Below, piece by piece: positions 41,056-49,742 of a stretch of DNA of 54,065 nucleotides. The position numbers and the translations under genes are program-made. Below the pieces are notes generated by a model. The model was not told the DNA's origin and made no database searches. It saw nothing but the letters and a program-made list of their open reading frames with translations. The stretch is taken from NCBI RefSeq assembly GCF_003946015.1, contig NZ_RHNU01000016.1, positions 1 to 54,065 of the forward strand, given 5' to 3'. Source of the stretch: Companilactobacillus insicii. GTDB taxonomy: Bacteria > Bacillota > Bacilli > Lactobacillales > Lactobacillaceae. How positions within the stretch are numbered: position 1 is the stretch's first letter; every line of letters begins with the position of its first letter.

Positions 41056-41296
41056 GTGATAAACCATATTTCTTGTTGAAACGGTCGATACGTCCATCTG
41101 CTTGAGCAAACTTTTGTTTACCAGTGTAGAAAGGATGTGAGTCTGATGAGATTTCAACACGAATTAATGGGTATTCTGTACCTTCGTAATCAGTTGTTTC
41201 GTTTGATTGAACTGTTGAACCAGCTAAGAACTTCTTACCTGTTGATGAGTCCATGAATACAACTTGATGGTAATCTGGATGAATTCCTGTTTTCAT
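41048..41296 (-). CDS. rpmE2: 50S ribosomal protein L31, type B (zinc-free)
   Basis: 82 aa. The sequence [28 protein letters not shown] and FYTGKQKF...[10 protein letters not shown] matches the type B L31 family, which lacks the CxxC zinc ligands; none are present here. In Bacillus the zinc-free form replaces the zinc form under zinc limitation, but in lactobacilli it is often the only one. GGAG upstream of ATG. It has its own promoter just after the ABC-F gene. No Zur-type dyad was seen. Confidence 0.95.
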   Translation of the reverse strand: MKTGIHPDYHQVVFMDSSTGKKFLAGSTVQSNETTDYEGTEYPLIRVEISSDSHPFYTGKQKFAQADGRIDRFNKKYGLSQK

Positions 41297-41360
41297 TCTA
41301 TGTCGCTCCTTTGCCCTAAATCTTTTGCAGAAATAGAGATTAATTTACTAACGGTATTAA

Positions 41361-41389
41361 ATATTAACATGAACTACTACTTTATTCAA
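41361..41389 (-). promoter_or_regulatory. rpmE2 promoter
   Basis: TTGAAT (41389-41384) and TAATAT (41366-41361) on the minus strand with 17-nt spacing, 65 nt before the rpmE2 start and directly after the ABC-F stop codon. Confidence 0.65.
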
Positions 41390-41396
41390 TACAATT

Positions 41397-42890
41397 TTAT
41401 TTTTGAAGTATCACCTTTTGATCAGAAACTTCATCTATTAGATCTTGATCGTGATCTATCAATAACATAGTCGGATGTTGCTTTTTGATTGCATCAATAA
41501 TTTGTTGACGAGTAATTACATCCAAGAAATTAAGTGGCTCATCCCACAGATAAACGTTTGCTTCTTCAGACAAACTAATTGCTAATGCAACTTTTCGTTT
41601 CTGACCCTGACTCATGTTTTCCACAGGTTGATCAAATAGTTCACGCTCAAAACCTAATTTGCGCAAGTTTGAAAAGATCATTTCTGCTTCTATTTGCTTT
41701 TGAGCGGATATTTGCCGAATGTTTCCTGTTAATTCGTCTTCTTGTGCCAAATAAGAGACTTTTACATTACTTCCGATATTCAACTCGCCTGTTTGCTTAA
41801 AAGGCTGCTTAAGGCCCAAAATTTGCTTAAATACAGTTGTTTTACCTATACCATTTTGACCTACTAGTGAAATGACTTTATTCACAGGTAATTTAAAACT
41901 TATTTCTGGCGTCACAATATCATCATGTTGCAATTGTAACTTATCCACAGTAATTAAATTTTTAGGATGCTTCAATTCCACGTAATTTAGTTTTATAGGA
42001 TCTTCAATTTCAATATTTTTAAGAAGTCCTTGTTTTGTTTCAATTTCACTGTCAACTCTACTAGCAATAGTCTTAGCTTTTTTCATCATTTTAGCTGACT
42101 TATGGCCAATAAAGCCCTTATCAAGGTTAACTTGCTGCAAACCGGTTTTATTTTTACCTTTTTCAGTTTGACGTGACCAATTTTCTCTTTTCACAGCTGT
42201 TTCGTGTAATCTGTTGATATCTTTTTTTAATTGATTCTTCTCGTCCATCTCAGATTGATCTTGAAGATTCTTTTCATGCTCCCAAGTATCGAAGTTCCCC
42301 TTATAAACATCTACATCTTGGCGATTGATGGATATAACATGGTCAATTACTTGATTCAAGAATGTTTTATCATGACTAATAACAATAAATCCTTTTTTAC
42401 TCTTCAAGTAATCAGCGACAACCTTACGACCAATAATGTCCAAATGATTAGTTGGTTCATCGATTAATTGAAAACCATAATCATCAATGAACAAAATAGC
42501 TAATAATACTTTGGTTTGTTCTCCTGGACTCAATGTCGAGAACTCTTGATTCAAGATATCAGATTTAACTTGTAGTTTATCCAACTCAACTTCAATTTTC
42601 CACAGGTCGTAATCTTCCAACCCGGTCAATTCTTTTACAATATCCACAGCTGGGCGATTTTTATTAGTTATTCTTTGTGGATAATAATAAAAATTCAAAT
42701 TAGAAACAATTTGACCTGAATACTGTAATTTGCCTAATAAGATATTCATCAAAGTCGTCTTGCCACGACCATTTCGACCAATCAGCCCCAACTTCCAACT
42801 TTCATCAATTCTTAAATTCAATGAATCAAACAAGTTATCCACCATTTGATCATATTTGAAGCTCAAATTTTCTATTTGTATTGTTCCCAT
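41397..42890 (-). CDS. ABC-F ribosomal protection protein, Lsa-like
   Basis: 497 aa soluble protein with two ABC domains and no membrane segment. Walker A GRNGRGKTT (about 37-45) and GQNGIGKTT in the second half; signatures LSPGEQ and MSQGQ; Walker B FQLIDEPTNHLD and VYLWDEPLNFLD. The linker (about 190-290) is long and charged, as needed to reach the ribosomal E/P site. NWKLGLIGRNGRGKTT-like sequence near the start resembles Lsa proteins, which protect against lincosamides, streptogramin A and pleuromutilins; the drug range is inferred. ATG 42890 has GAGG upstream; the frame is open to 42905. A promoter, a short upstream ORF and a terminator precede it. Confidence 0.9.
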   Translation of the reverse strand: MGTIQIENLSFKYDQMVDNLFDSLNLRIDESWKLGLIGRNGRGKTTLMNILLGKLQYSGQIVSNLNFYYYPQRITNKNRPAVDIVKELTGLEDYDLWKIEVELDKLQVKSDILNQEFSTLSPGEQTKVLLAILFIDDYGFQLIDEPTNHLDIIGRKVVADYLKSKKGFIVISHDKTFLNQVIDHVISINRQDVDVYKGNFDTWEHEKNLQDQSEMDEKNQLKKDINRLHETAVKRENWSRQTEKGKNKTGLQQVNLDKGFIGHKSAKMMKKAKTIASRVDSEIETKQGLLKNIEIEDPIKLNYVELKHPKNLITVDKLQLQHDDIVTPEISFKLPVNKVISLVGQNGIGKTTVFKQILGLKQPFKQTGELNIGSNVKVSYLAQEDELTGNIRQISAQKQIEAEMIFSNLRKLGFERELFDQPVENMSQGQKRKVALAISLSEEANVYLWDEPLNFLDVITRQQIIDAIKKQHPTMLLIDHDQDLIDEVSDQKVILQK

Positions 42891-42926
42891 TAACAAACAC
42901 CTCATTTACGGTGCTTTGACCTCAAC

Positions 42927-42956
42927 AAAAAAGGACACTACATAATAGTGTCCTTT
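42927..42956 (-). terminator. Leader terminator (attenuator) of the ABC-F gene
   Basis: On the minus strand AAAGGACACTA (42956-42946) and TAGTGTCCTTT (42940-42930) form a perfect 11-bp stem with T6 after it, only about 37 nt before the ABC-F start. An upstream segment (43047-43037, TAGTGTGTCTT) is a near copy of the 3' arm and could pair with the 5' arm instead, which would prevent termination. Confidence 0.75.
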
Positions 42957-43095
42957 AAACGAGTTAAAAATCAGATTTTAAGTAATACTAAAAATCTATC
43001 AGAATTTTACTCTGTTTCCTTTAAGGGACAGCCATTAAGACACACTAAGTCGAAGTCAAATTACACACTTATTTTGTATAATTTCAAATTTCAAC

Positions 43096-43125
43096 TTAAT
43101 TTCTCAACGGCTGCACTCCCTTCCT
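43096..43125 (-). promoter_or_regulatory. Possible leader mini-ORF before the ABC-F gene
   Basis: AGGAAGGGAG (43125-43116) is followed 8 nt later by TTG-AGA-AAT-TAA (43107-43096), a 3-codon ORF; in the same frame GTG at 43116 would give 6 codons (MQPLRN). Stalling on such a leader by a ribosome drug is the usual trigger for ABC-F attenuators. Confidence 0.5.
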
Positions 43126-43142
43126 GTAATAAACTATTTAAT

Positions 43143-43171
43143 AATCTAACAACAAAATAATCATTTGTCAA
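43143..43171 (-). promoter_or_regulatory. ABC-F gene promoter
   Basis: Perfect TTGACA (43171-43166) and TAGATT (43148-43143) with 17-nt spacing on the minus strand, starting 5 nt after the murA stop. It leaves a leader of about 245 nt before the ABC-F start. Confidence 0.75.
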
Positions 43172-43175
43172 TAAA

Positions 43176-44453
43176 TTATTCAACTAAATCATCTTCACCA
43201 ACTAATTTAACATCAGCACCTAGGCAATGCAACTTCCAAACAACTTGATCATATCCACGAAGAATATTCTCAGCGTTATTGATAGTCGTCTTACCTTCTG
43301 CTAATAATCCGGCAATCATCAGACAAGCTCCTGCACGAATTTCTTCAGCCGAAACAGTTGCGCCCTTCAATTCAGCGCCACCGCGAACAAAAATCAAATC
43401 ATTTTCACTCGTGATATTGGCACCCATTTTGTTAAGCTCAGCAATATGTTTGATGCGCTTTGGATAAATAGTATCGATAACCATTGCTTCACCGCTAGCT
43501 TTCATAAGAAGTGGTGTAATTGGTTGTTGCAAATCTGTCGCAAATCCTGGGTACGGCATGGTCTTGATATTAACAGCTTTAAGTTCTGAAGATTCTTGAA
43601 CATAAATACTATCTTCACCAATTTCCAAGTTAACACCCATTTCATCTAGTTTGGCCAAAAAGGCATCCAGATGTTCACTAATAATATTCTTGATCAAAAT
43701 TCCGCCACCATTAGCAGCAGCTAAACTCAAGTAGGTTCCTGCTTCGATGCGATCAGGAATGATAGTATGTGCATTATTTGAACGTAAACTATCCACACCT
43801 TCAATACGGATTGTCTCCGTACCAACGCCACGAATCACAGCCCCCATATTGTTAAGGAATGTGGCTAAATCAATAATTTCTGGTTCCTTAGCCGCATTTT
43901 CAATGATGGTTGTTCCCTTAGCCTTAACAGCAGCCAAGATAACATTAATGGTAGCTCCAACTGAAACCATATCTAAAAAGATTTTTGCACCTTTAAGACC
44001 GCCATTTGGAGTAGTAATAATGATCTGACCGTGTTTGTTTTCAACTTGTGCACCGAGAGCTTCGAATCCCTTGATATGTTGATCAATTGGACGTGGTCCA
44101 ATGTCATCGCCACCTGGGAAACCAACTACAGCTTTACCAAAGCGGCCCAGCATGGCTCCCATAAAGTAATATGAAGCACGCAAACTGCTTACCTTACCAC
44201 TAGGTAGTTCGGCAAATTGAATCTTTGTCGGATCAATCTTTAATACATCATCCTTCATTTCTGAAGAAACGTTCATATCTTTCAAAATGGAACGTAAATT
44301 TTTTACATCTCTAATTTGTGGAACTGAATCTAACACTACAGGCGTATCAGATAATATAGCGGCTGGAATGAGCGCCACAGTGCTATTCTTAGCACCGCCA
44401 ATCGTCACTTCACCTGATAACTTTTTTCCACCATTGATTACAAGTTTTTGCAT
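43176..44453 (-). CDS. murA: UDP-N-acetylglucosamine 1-carboxyvinyltransferase (MurA, Asp-type active site)
   Basis: First committed step of peptidoglycan synthesis. 425 aa EPT-family fold with [18 protein letters not shown] at the N-terminus. The active-site loop reads [11 protein letters not shown], so the residue that is Cys115 in E. coli MurA is Asp116 here. Cys-to-Asp enzymes keep activity but are not alkylated by fosfomycin. Its position after pyrG and rpoE is that of the second MurA copy (MurAB/MurZ/MurA2) of Firmicutes, so another copy is likely elsewhere. It is 37 nt downstream of pyrG. Confidence 0.95.
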   Translation of the reverse strand: MQKLVINGGKKLSGEVTIGGAKNSTVALIPAAILSDTPVVLDSVPQIRDVKNLRSILKDMNVSSEMKDDVLKIDPTKIQFAELPSGKVSSLRASYYFMGAMLGRFGKAVVGFPGGDDIGPRPIDQHIKGFEALGAQVENKHGQIIITTPNGGLKGAKIFLDMVSVGATINVILAAVKAKGTTIIENAAKEPEIIDLATFLNNMGAVIRGVGTETIRIEGVDSLRSNNAHTIIPDRIEAGTYLSLAAANGGGILIKNIISEHLDAFLAKLDEMGVNLEIGEDSIYVQESSELKAVNIKTMPYPGFATDLQQPITPLLMKASGEAMVIDTIYPKRIKHIAELNKMGANITSENDLIFVRGGAELKGATVSAEEIRAGACLMIAGLLAEGKTTINNAENILRGYDQVVWKLHCLGADVKLVGEDDLVE

Positions 44454-44490
44454 AAGCTTTTCCCTAACTATTTTTAACTACTTCAGGAAA

Positions 44491-46104
44491 TTACATATTA
44501 TCTTCATCTAATCCTGAAGCTGCACCAATAAATGCTTTGAATAGACCTTCTGGTTTTGTTGGTCTTGATAAGAACTCTGGGTGATATTGAACTGCAATAT
44601 GGAACTTGTTGCTTGGAACTTCAATAATTTCAACCAGGTGGTTGTCAGGAGAAACACCAGAGAATACTAATCCTAAATCTTCGAATTGTTTACGATATTC
44701 ATTGTTAAATTCATATCTGTGTCTGTGTCTTTCTTGAATTACTGATTGATCATCATAAGCAGCGGCTGTCTTTGAACCTGGTTTCAACTTGCATGGATAT
44801 GCACCCAACCGTAGTGTACCACCACGGTCCTCAACATCCTTCTTATCTGCCATAATATCAATAATTTTATTTTCAGCATCTGGATCAACTTCACCAGTTG
44901 TAGCATCTTTGATACCAGCAACATTTCTAGCAAATTCAATACTTGCCATTTGCATACCTAAACAAATACCAAAGTAAGGTACGTCATGTTCACGAGCATA
45001 CTTAATAGTTGTAATCATACCTTCAAGTCCACGGCTACCAAATCCACCAGGAACAAGAATACCATCAGCATCCCCAAGCATTTCTTCAACATTATCTTCA
45101 GTAATAAGATCGGCAGAGATCTTCTTCAATTCGATATCTGTATTATAAGCATATCCTGCGGCATGAAGTGCTTCTGTAACAGAAATATAAGCATCTTGTA
45201 ACTTTGTATACTTACCAACAAGTGTAATTTTTGTTGTATGCTTCAAATTGTTAACACGATCAACTAACTTGTTCCAATCTGTCATGTCAGCTTCTGGAGT
45301 TTCAAGATGCAAGTAACGACATACGATATCATCAAAGTTTTGAGCTTGTAAGTTCAAAGGAATATCATATAGTGATCTAGCATCACGTGATTCAATAACA
45401 GCTTCTGAATCTACATCACAGAATGATGCAATCTTATCTTTCATGTTTTGTGGCATAGGTTTTTCCGTACGAACAACCAAAATATTTGGTTGAATACCAA
45501 TACCACGTAATTCTTTAACACTGTGTTGTGTTGGCTTTGTTTTCATTTCTCCAGCAGCCTTCAAGTAAGGTACTAGTGAAGTATGAATGTAAACAACATT
45601 TTCAGAACCCACTTCTGACTTCATTTGACGAAGTGCTTCTAGATATGGAAGTGATTCAATATCACCGACTGTACCACCGACTTCTGTGATGATTACATCA
45701 GAATCAGTTGTTGTAGCAGCGCGCATTATTTTTTGCTTAATCATATCTGTAATATGTGGAATAACTTGTACTGTAGCTCCGTTGTAATCACCACGACGTT
45801 CGCGACGAATAACTTCAGAGTAAATCTTACCTGTTGTAACGTTTGAATACTTATTCAAATCGTTATCAATAAATCTTTCATAGTGTCCTAAGTCAAGGTC
45901 AGTTTCTGTACCATCGTTAGTAACGTAAACCTCACCGTGTTGATATGGACTCATAGTTCCTGGATCCACATTAATATAAGGGTCAAATTTTTGCATTGTT
46001 ACTTTTAGCCCACGGTTCTTTAATAATCTACCAAGGGATGCCGCAACAATACCCTTACCAAGAGATGAAACAACTCCACCTGTAATAAAAATATACTTAG
46101 TCAT
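44491..46104 (-). CDS. pyrG: CTP synthase
   Basis: Makes CTP from UTP with glutamine. 537 aa from ATG 46104 ([19 protein letters not shown]) with GGAGG; the open frame to 46119 adds five residues. The N-terminal amidoligase domain (to about 270) has [31 protein letters not shown]; the C-terminal class I glutamine amidotransferase has FGICLGMQ with the catalytic Cys and QYHPEF with the catalytic His. Expression is probably controlled by an attenuator in the 109-nt leader. Confidence 0.98.
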   Translation of the reverse strand: MTKYIFITGGVVSSLGKGIVAASLGRLLKNRGLKVTMQKFDPYINVDPGTMSPYQHGEVYVTNDGTETDLDLGHYERFIDNDLNKYSNVTTGKIYSEVIRRERRGDYNGATVQVIPHITDMIKQKIMRAATTTDSDVIITEVGGTVGDIESLPYLEALRQMKSEVGSENVVYIHTSLVPYLKAAGEMKTKPTQHSVKELRGIGIQPNILVVRTEKPMPQNMKDKIASFCDVDSEAVIESRDARSLYDIPLNLQAQNFDDIVCRYLHLETPEADMTDWNKLVDRVNNLKHTTKITLVGKYTKLQDAYISVTEALHAAGYAYNTDIELKKISADLITEDNVEEMLGDADGILVPGGFGSRGLEGMITTIKYAREHDVPYFGICLGMQMASIEFARNVAGIKDATTGEVDPDAENKIIDIMADKKDVEDRGGTLRLGAYPCKLKPGSKTAAAYDDQSVIQERHRHRYEFNNEYRKQFEDLGLVFSGVSPDNHLVEIIEVPSNKFHIAVQYHPEFLSRPTKPEGLFKAFIGAASGLDEDNM

Positions 46105-46152
46105 AGCTTTCCTCCACATATTCTTTCTAGGGATTTCCTACTCAACCAAAAA

Positions 46153-46188
46153 TAAAAAAGTTCCCTATTCATATTGAACAGGGAACTT
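46153..46188 (-). terminator. pyrG leader terminator
   Basis: AAGTTCCCT (46088+100 to 46180, minus strand) then TTC pair with GAA and AGGGAACTT (46166-46158), followed by T6. It lies between the putative pyrG start site and the gene. The C/U-rich first arm is suited to pair with a run of extra G at the transcript 5' end. Confidence 0.8.
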
Positions 46189-46207
46189 GTAATTAGACAA
46201 TCTAATA

Positions 46208-46249
46208 GAGCCCAAACAATATAATACTGTTATCTATCCAAATCGTCAA
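46208..46249 (-). promoter_or_regulatory. pyrG promoter with GGGC start (CTP-sensitive)
   Basis: TTGACG (46249-46244) and TATTAT (46226-46221) have 17-nt spacing on the minus strand. The expected start site, 8 nt after the -10, falls on GGGCTC (46213-46208). B. subtilis pyrG transcripts also begin GGGC and add extra G when CTP is short; those G tracts melt the leader terminator. Confidence 0.75.
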
Positions 46250-46266
46250 ACTTTAAATTCACAAAT

Positions 46267-46911
46267 TTAAATATCGTCATCTTCATCATCGTCTGAGTCG
46301 TCATCATCGTCGTCTTCAAGATCGATGTCTGCATCGTCGTCTTCATCAGCATCAAACTCTGATAATTGACCTTCAATACCGTCATCTAAGCCAGTATCTT
46401 GTTCATCATCACTGTCGTCATCTACTGAAAGATCGGCATTTGTAAACTTAGAAAGATCTGGGCCATTGCTTGATGAGCCATCACTATCATCGTCATCATC
46501 CATATCTGTTACATCCAAATCAGAATCGTCATCATAGTCGACAACGTCATCGTCTTCAGAGTCATCACTCATGAAGGCATTAACCTTTTGGGCTGCCTTG
46601 TGTGTATTTTCAGTACCATTATCTTCTGGATGGTTTACTTCCTCATCAACAGAATCAAATGGATACCATTTACGCAATCCCCAAACGTTCTCACCAAGTG
46701 AAAGAAAACTTCCGTCATTATTTAAATCTGTATAAAATTGAGGAAGTGATTCCTTAACATCATCATCAGATCTGCCTAAGTAGTCCTGAATCTCATTGAC
46801 AATGTCAGAAAAGTTCATTGCCTCTTTCTTGTTTGTATCAAGAATTTCGTAAGCAACCTCGATTAGAGAAAGCTCATCTTTGTTTTGGTTCTTGAATTTT
46901 TCAAATTCCAA
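46267..46911 (-). CDS. rpoE: DNA-directed RNA polymerase delta subunit
   Basis: Auxiliary RNA polymerase subunit of Firmicutes that speeds polymerase recycling and improves transcription specificity. 214 aa: a folded N-terminal winged-helix (HARE-HTH) domain at about 1-95 (LSLIEVAYEILDTNKKEAMNFSDIVNEI...VWGLRKWYPFD) and a disordered tail from about 110 made mostly of Asp, Glu and Ser. TTG start at 46911; AAAGGA is 12 nt upstream, so initiation may be weak. rpoE-pyrG order is conserved. Confidence 0.95.
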   Translation of the reverse strand: MEFEKFKNQNKDELSLIEVAYEILDTNKKEAMNFSDIVNEIQDYLGRSDDDVKESLPQFYTDLNNDGSFLSLGENVWGLRKWYPFDSVDEEVNHPEDNGTENTHKAAQKVNAFMSDDSEDDDVVDYDDDSDLDVTDMDDDDDSDGSSSNGPDLSKFTNADLSVDDDSDDEQDTGLDDGIEGQLSEFDADEDDDADIDLEDDDDDDSDDDEDDDI

Positions 46912-46957
46912 ACGGGTACACGTCCTTTCGCAGCGTCTTATTTATAATGATAGATTG

Positions 46958-47398
46958 TCAAGCCTTAAAAATCAATCGAAACTTGTAATTACCTACTACA
47001 TTATTGTCATAAATCAAATCATAATCAATATTTATTTTTCCAGATAAAGGTTGATTAATTATTTCTACAGCAGAATCCTTAGTAAAAGTCTTTAATTGCA
47101 TAATTCCATATTCAGTTTCCAAATGGCCACTATTATGATTTTTATGAGTAAAATATAATAGTGATGCCAAATTAGTTGATTTTGCTACACGTCTGACATG
47201 AATCTCTCCGCTGTCAGTCACTTTGACTAATATTGAAGCTTTGTCATTATTTTCCAGACTCTCATTAAATCTAAGATACATGGATTTACCAATCATAGTA
47301 AATTTACCAGGCTCGGCAATCTTTGTATGAGTTAATTCTCCAGATTGAAGAGTTTCCATATTTAGCTCTACATTTACATCTATACTGTTATTTTCCAA
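46958..47398 (-). CDS. DUF1934 (YwiB-like) protein
   Basis: 146 aa predicted all-beta, calycin-like protein (MYLRFNES, YGIMQLKTFTKD, INIDYDLIYDNNVVGNYKFRLIF). This is the DUF1934 family represented by B. subtilis YwiB; no biochemical role is established. No signal peptide or membrane segment. TTG start at 47398 with AGAGGTG 7 nt upstream. It is followed 46 nt later by rpoE and is divergent from the lipoate-type gene. Confidence 0.82.
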   Translation of the reverse strand: MENNSIDVNVELNMETLQSGELTHTKIAEPGKFTMIGKSMYLRFNESLENNDKASILVKVTDSGEIHVRRVAKSTNLASLLYFTHKNHNSGHLETEYGIMQLKTFTKDSAVEIINQPLSGKINIDYDLIYDNNVVGNYKFRLIFKA

Positions 47399-47460
47399 AA
47401 TACGACACCTCTACATGATAAAATTAGAATAACAATTAATTTTAAAGAAGTGATTAATTA

Positions 47461-48288
47461 ATGAATAAAACATTAGACAATACAATTTTATTATACAATC
47501 AAACAATCACCAAAGACGAAGATATGCTTGTACCATTTGCAGATACTGGAGCAATCTTAAAGTTCGTCTCAGAAAATTCCATTCCTGTAGCCCATTTTTG
47601 GACTACACCACCCACTGTTATCCTAGGTCTACAAGACCAGCGACTCAAGAATATTGCTGGTGGAATGAAACGACTAGAAGAAAAAAGATACATTTACTAT
47701 GTACGCAATTCTGGTGGACTCGGCGTCGTTACTGACTCAGGAATTCTCAATTTTACTTTATTTTTACCAAATAAAAACAATATCACAATTGACCAAGCAT
47801 ATGAACAAATGCATCAAATTATGCAGAAAACTTTTTCTGACAAAATCAAAACTGGTGAAATAACTCGCTCATATTGTCCAGGCACATATGACTTGAGTAT
47901 TGATGGCAAAAAAATTGCCGGAATCTCTCAAAGACGTGCTGGAAATGCTGTCGCAATTATGGCCTATATCAGTGTAACAGGTGACCAGAAGAAACGCTCG
48001 CAATTAATGAAAGATTTTTATGAAATTAGCAATTATCCCAAACATAAAAATATTGAATACCCTGATATTGATATTCACTGCATGACTGACTTAGACGAAA
48101 TACTCAATCAAAATCTAACTATTGATGTTGCAAAGCAAAAAATTCTCAATACATTAGTTGATAATTATCAAATTGATCGTGGAAATTTTAACATTGTTAA
48201 AGAATCGTTACCATATAAAGATGCTTATAATCAGACCATGGATGATCTTATTTACAAAAATAAAAAGTTACTCTTAGGGGGAAAATAA
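47461..48288 (+). CDS. Lipoate/octanoate transferase family protein (LipL-like)
   Basis: 275 aa of the biotin/lipoate A/B protein ligase fold: RNSGGLGVVTDSGILNFTLFLP binds the acyl-AMP/substrate region, and SYCPGTYDLSIDGKKIAGISQRR contains Cys139 and the conserved Lys150/151. The Cys and this motif are those of LipL amidotransferases, which pass octanoyl or lipoyl groups from GcvH to E2 proteins, rather than of LplA ligases. Without the partner genes in view, ligase activity cannot be excluded. ATG start with a weak ribosome binding site (AAGAAG). Overlaps the next gene by 1 nt (TAATG). Confidence 0.78.
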   Translation: MNKTLDNTILLYNQTITKDEDMLVPFADTGAILKFVSENSIPVAHFWTTPPTVILGLQDQRLKNIAGGMKRLEEKRYIYYVRNSGGLGVVTDSGILNFTLFLPNKNNITIDQAYEQMHQIMQKTFSDKIKTGEITRSYCPGTYDLSIDGKKIAGISQRRAGNAVAIMAYISVTGDQKKRSQLMKDFYEISNYPKHKNIEYPDIDIHCMTDLDEILNQNLTIDVAKQKILNTLVDNYQIDRGNFNIVKESLPYKDAYNQTMDDLIYKNKKLLLGGK

Positions 48289-49628
48289 TGACTTACAATC
48301 TAGAAATGTTACCTAGAGAAAAAGTTTTTCGTGATCCAATACATAACTACATTCACGTACAACATCGTGTCATTCTCGATTTAATTAATACTAAAGAATT
48401 CCAACGACTACGTCGTGTAAAACAACTCGGTACAGCTTCTTTTACATTTCAAGGTGCTGAACATTCACGTTTCACTCACTGCATGGGTGTATATGAAATA
48501 ACTAGACAAATCTGTGATAATTTCCAAAGAAATTATCCAACAAAAGTACCTGGAGATGGTCTGTGGGATGACAATGAAAGAATTGTCGCTCTATGTGCAG
48601 CTCTCCTTCATGATGTTGGTCATGGTCCATACTCACACACTTTTGAGCATATTTTTAATACTGACCATGAAGCCTGGACACAGGAAATAATCACTTCTCC
48701 AGAAACGGAAATCAACCAGGTACTTCGCAAGATTTCTGCTGACTTCCCCGAAAAAGTAGCAAGCGTTATTGCTCATACATACAAAAATCCACAAGTAGTT
48801 CAGATGATATCTAGCCAAATTGACGCTGACAGAATGGATTATTTATTGCGTGATGCTTACTTTACTGGCACTAAATACGGAATGTTTGATCTTACAAGAA
48901 TTTTAAGAGTTATGCGTCCTTACAAAGATGGTATTGCCTTCGACAACGATGGTATGCACGCCGTTGAAGATTATGTTTTATCAAGATTCCAAATGTACCA
49001 ACAAGTATATTTTCATCCAGTATCACGCGGTATGGAAGTAGTTCTAACTAAATTACTTCAACGTGCCAAAGACTTGTACGAACATAATCATATGAATGAC
49101 TTTGAAATGCCAAGTTTACTAATACCATTCTTCGAAAATAACGTTGACATCAATGACTACCTACTACTAGATGATGGTGTTCTGAATACTTACTTCACAT
49201 TATGGCAAGGCTATCCCGATGAAATCCTAAAAGACCTAGCATACAGATTCTTAAATCGTAAGCCATTCAAATCAGCTGAATACACTCAAAATACTGAATC
49301 TATACTACCTAAACTTGCCGATATGGTAGAAAGCGCTGGTTTTGCCAAAGAATATTACACAGCAACTAACACTAGTTATGACCTACCATATGATATCTAC
49401 AGTCCCAACAGCAATAAAAGCCGTACTCAAATCGAAATAATGAACGATGATGGCTCACTAATTGAACTTTCCACCATTAGTAATTTAGTTAATGCTCTAA
49501 CTGGTAAAATTTCTGGGGACGAACGTTTCTATTTCCCCAAGTCAATGTTAATCGAACATCCAAGTGATATTTTTAGTGATGAATATCTAAAATTTCAAAG
49601 CCATATACACAATGATTCGATAATTTAA
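48288..49628 (+). CDS. HD-domain phosphohydrolase (YwfO-like)
   Basis: 446 aa. The HD metal site is complete: EHSRFTHCMGVYEI supplies the first His, ALLHDVGHGPYSHTFEH the HD pair and further His, and QIDADRMDYLLRDAYFTG the last Asp. This is the dGTPase/SAMHD-like branch found in Firmicutes (B. subtilis YwfO), proposed to hydrolyse nucleotide triphosphates; the substrate is not certain. It overlaps the preceding gene by 1 nt, and the pair LipL-like/HD matches the ywfL/ywfO neighbourhood in Bacillus. Confidence 0.88.
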   Translation: MTYNLEMLPREKVFRDPIHNYIHVQHRVILDLINTKEFQRLRRVKQLGTASFTFQGAEHSRFTHCMGVYEITRQICDNFQRNYPTKVPGDGLWDDNERIVALCAALLHDVGHGPYSHTFEHIFNTDHEAWTQEIITSPETEINQVLRKISADFPEKVASVIAHTYKNPQVVQMISSQIDADRMDYLLRDAYFTGTKYGMFDLTRILRVMRPYKDGIAFDNDGMHAVEDYVLSRFQMYQQVYFHPVSRGMEVVLTKLLQRAKDLYEHNHMNDFEMPSLLIPFFENNVDINDYLLLDDGVLNTYFTLWQGYPDEILKDLAYRFLNRKPFKSAEYTQNTESILPKLADMVESAGFAKEYYTATNTSYDLPYDIYSPNSNKSRTQIEIMNDDGSLIELSTISNLVNALTGKISGDERFYFPKSMLIEHPSDIFSDEYLKFQSHIHNDSII

Positions 49629-49670
49629 TATATGCTTAAACGTCTTTTGTATAATTTTATTATTTCAAGG

Positions 49671-49683
49671 TGAAACGCTTTCA
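49671..49683 (+). promoter_or_regulatory. cre-like palindrome upstream of glpO
   Basis: TGAAACGCTTTCA is a perfect palindrome resembling a CcpA site but one base shorter than the 14-nt consensus. It lies 16 nt after a TATAAT (49650-49655) and 60 nt before the gene, a position expected for carbon catabolite repression. Confidence 0.5.
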
Positions 49684-49742
49684 GTTTTTTCTGTAATTTA
49701 CTAAAATGTAAACATAATGAACTTTTTTAGGAGGAACACTCA

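Noticed and set aside
42948-43160. 70-aa plus-strand open frame between the ABC-F gene and murA
   Set aside because: It lies antisense to the ABC-F leader, has no ribosome binding site, and is low-complexity.
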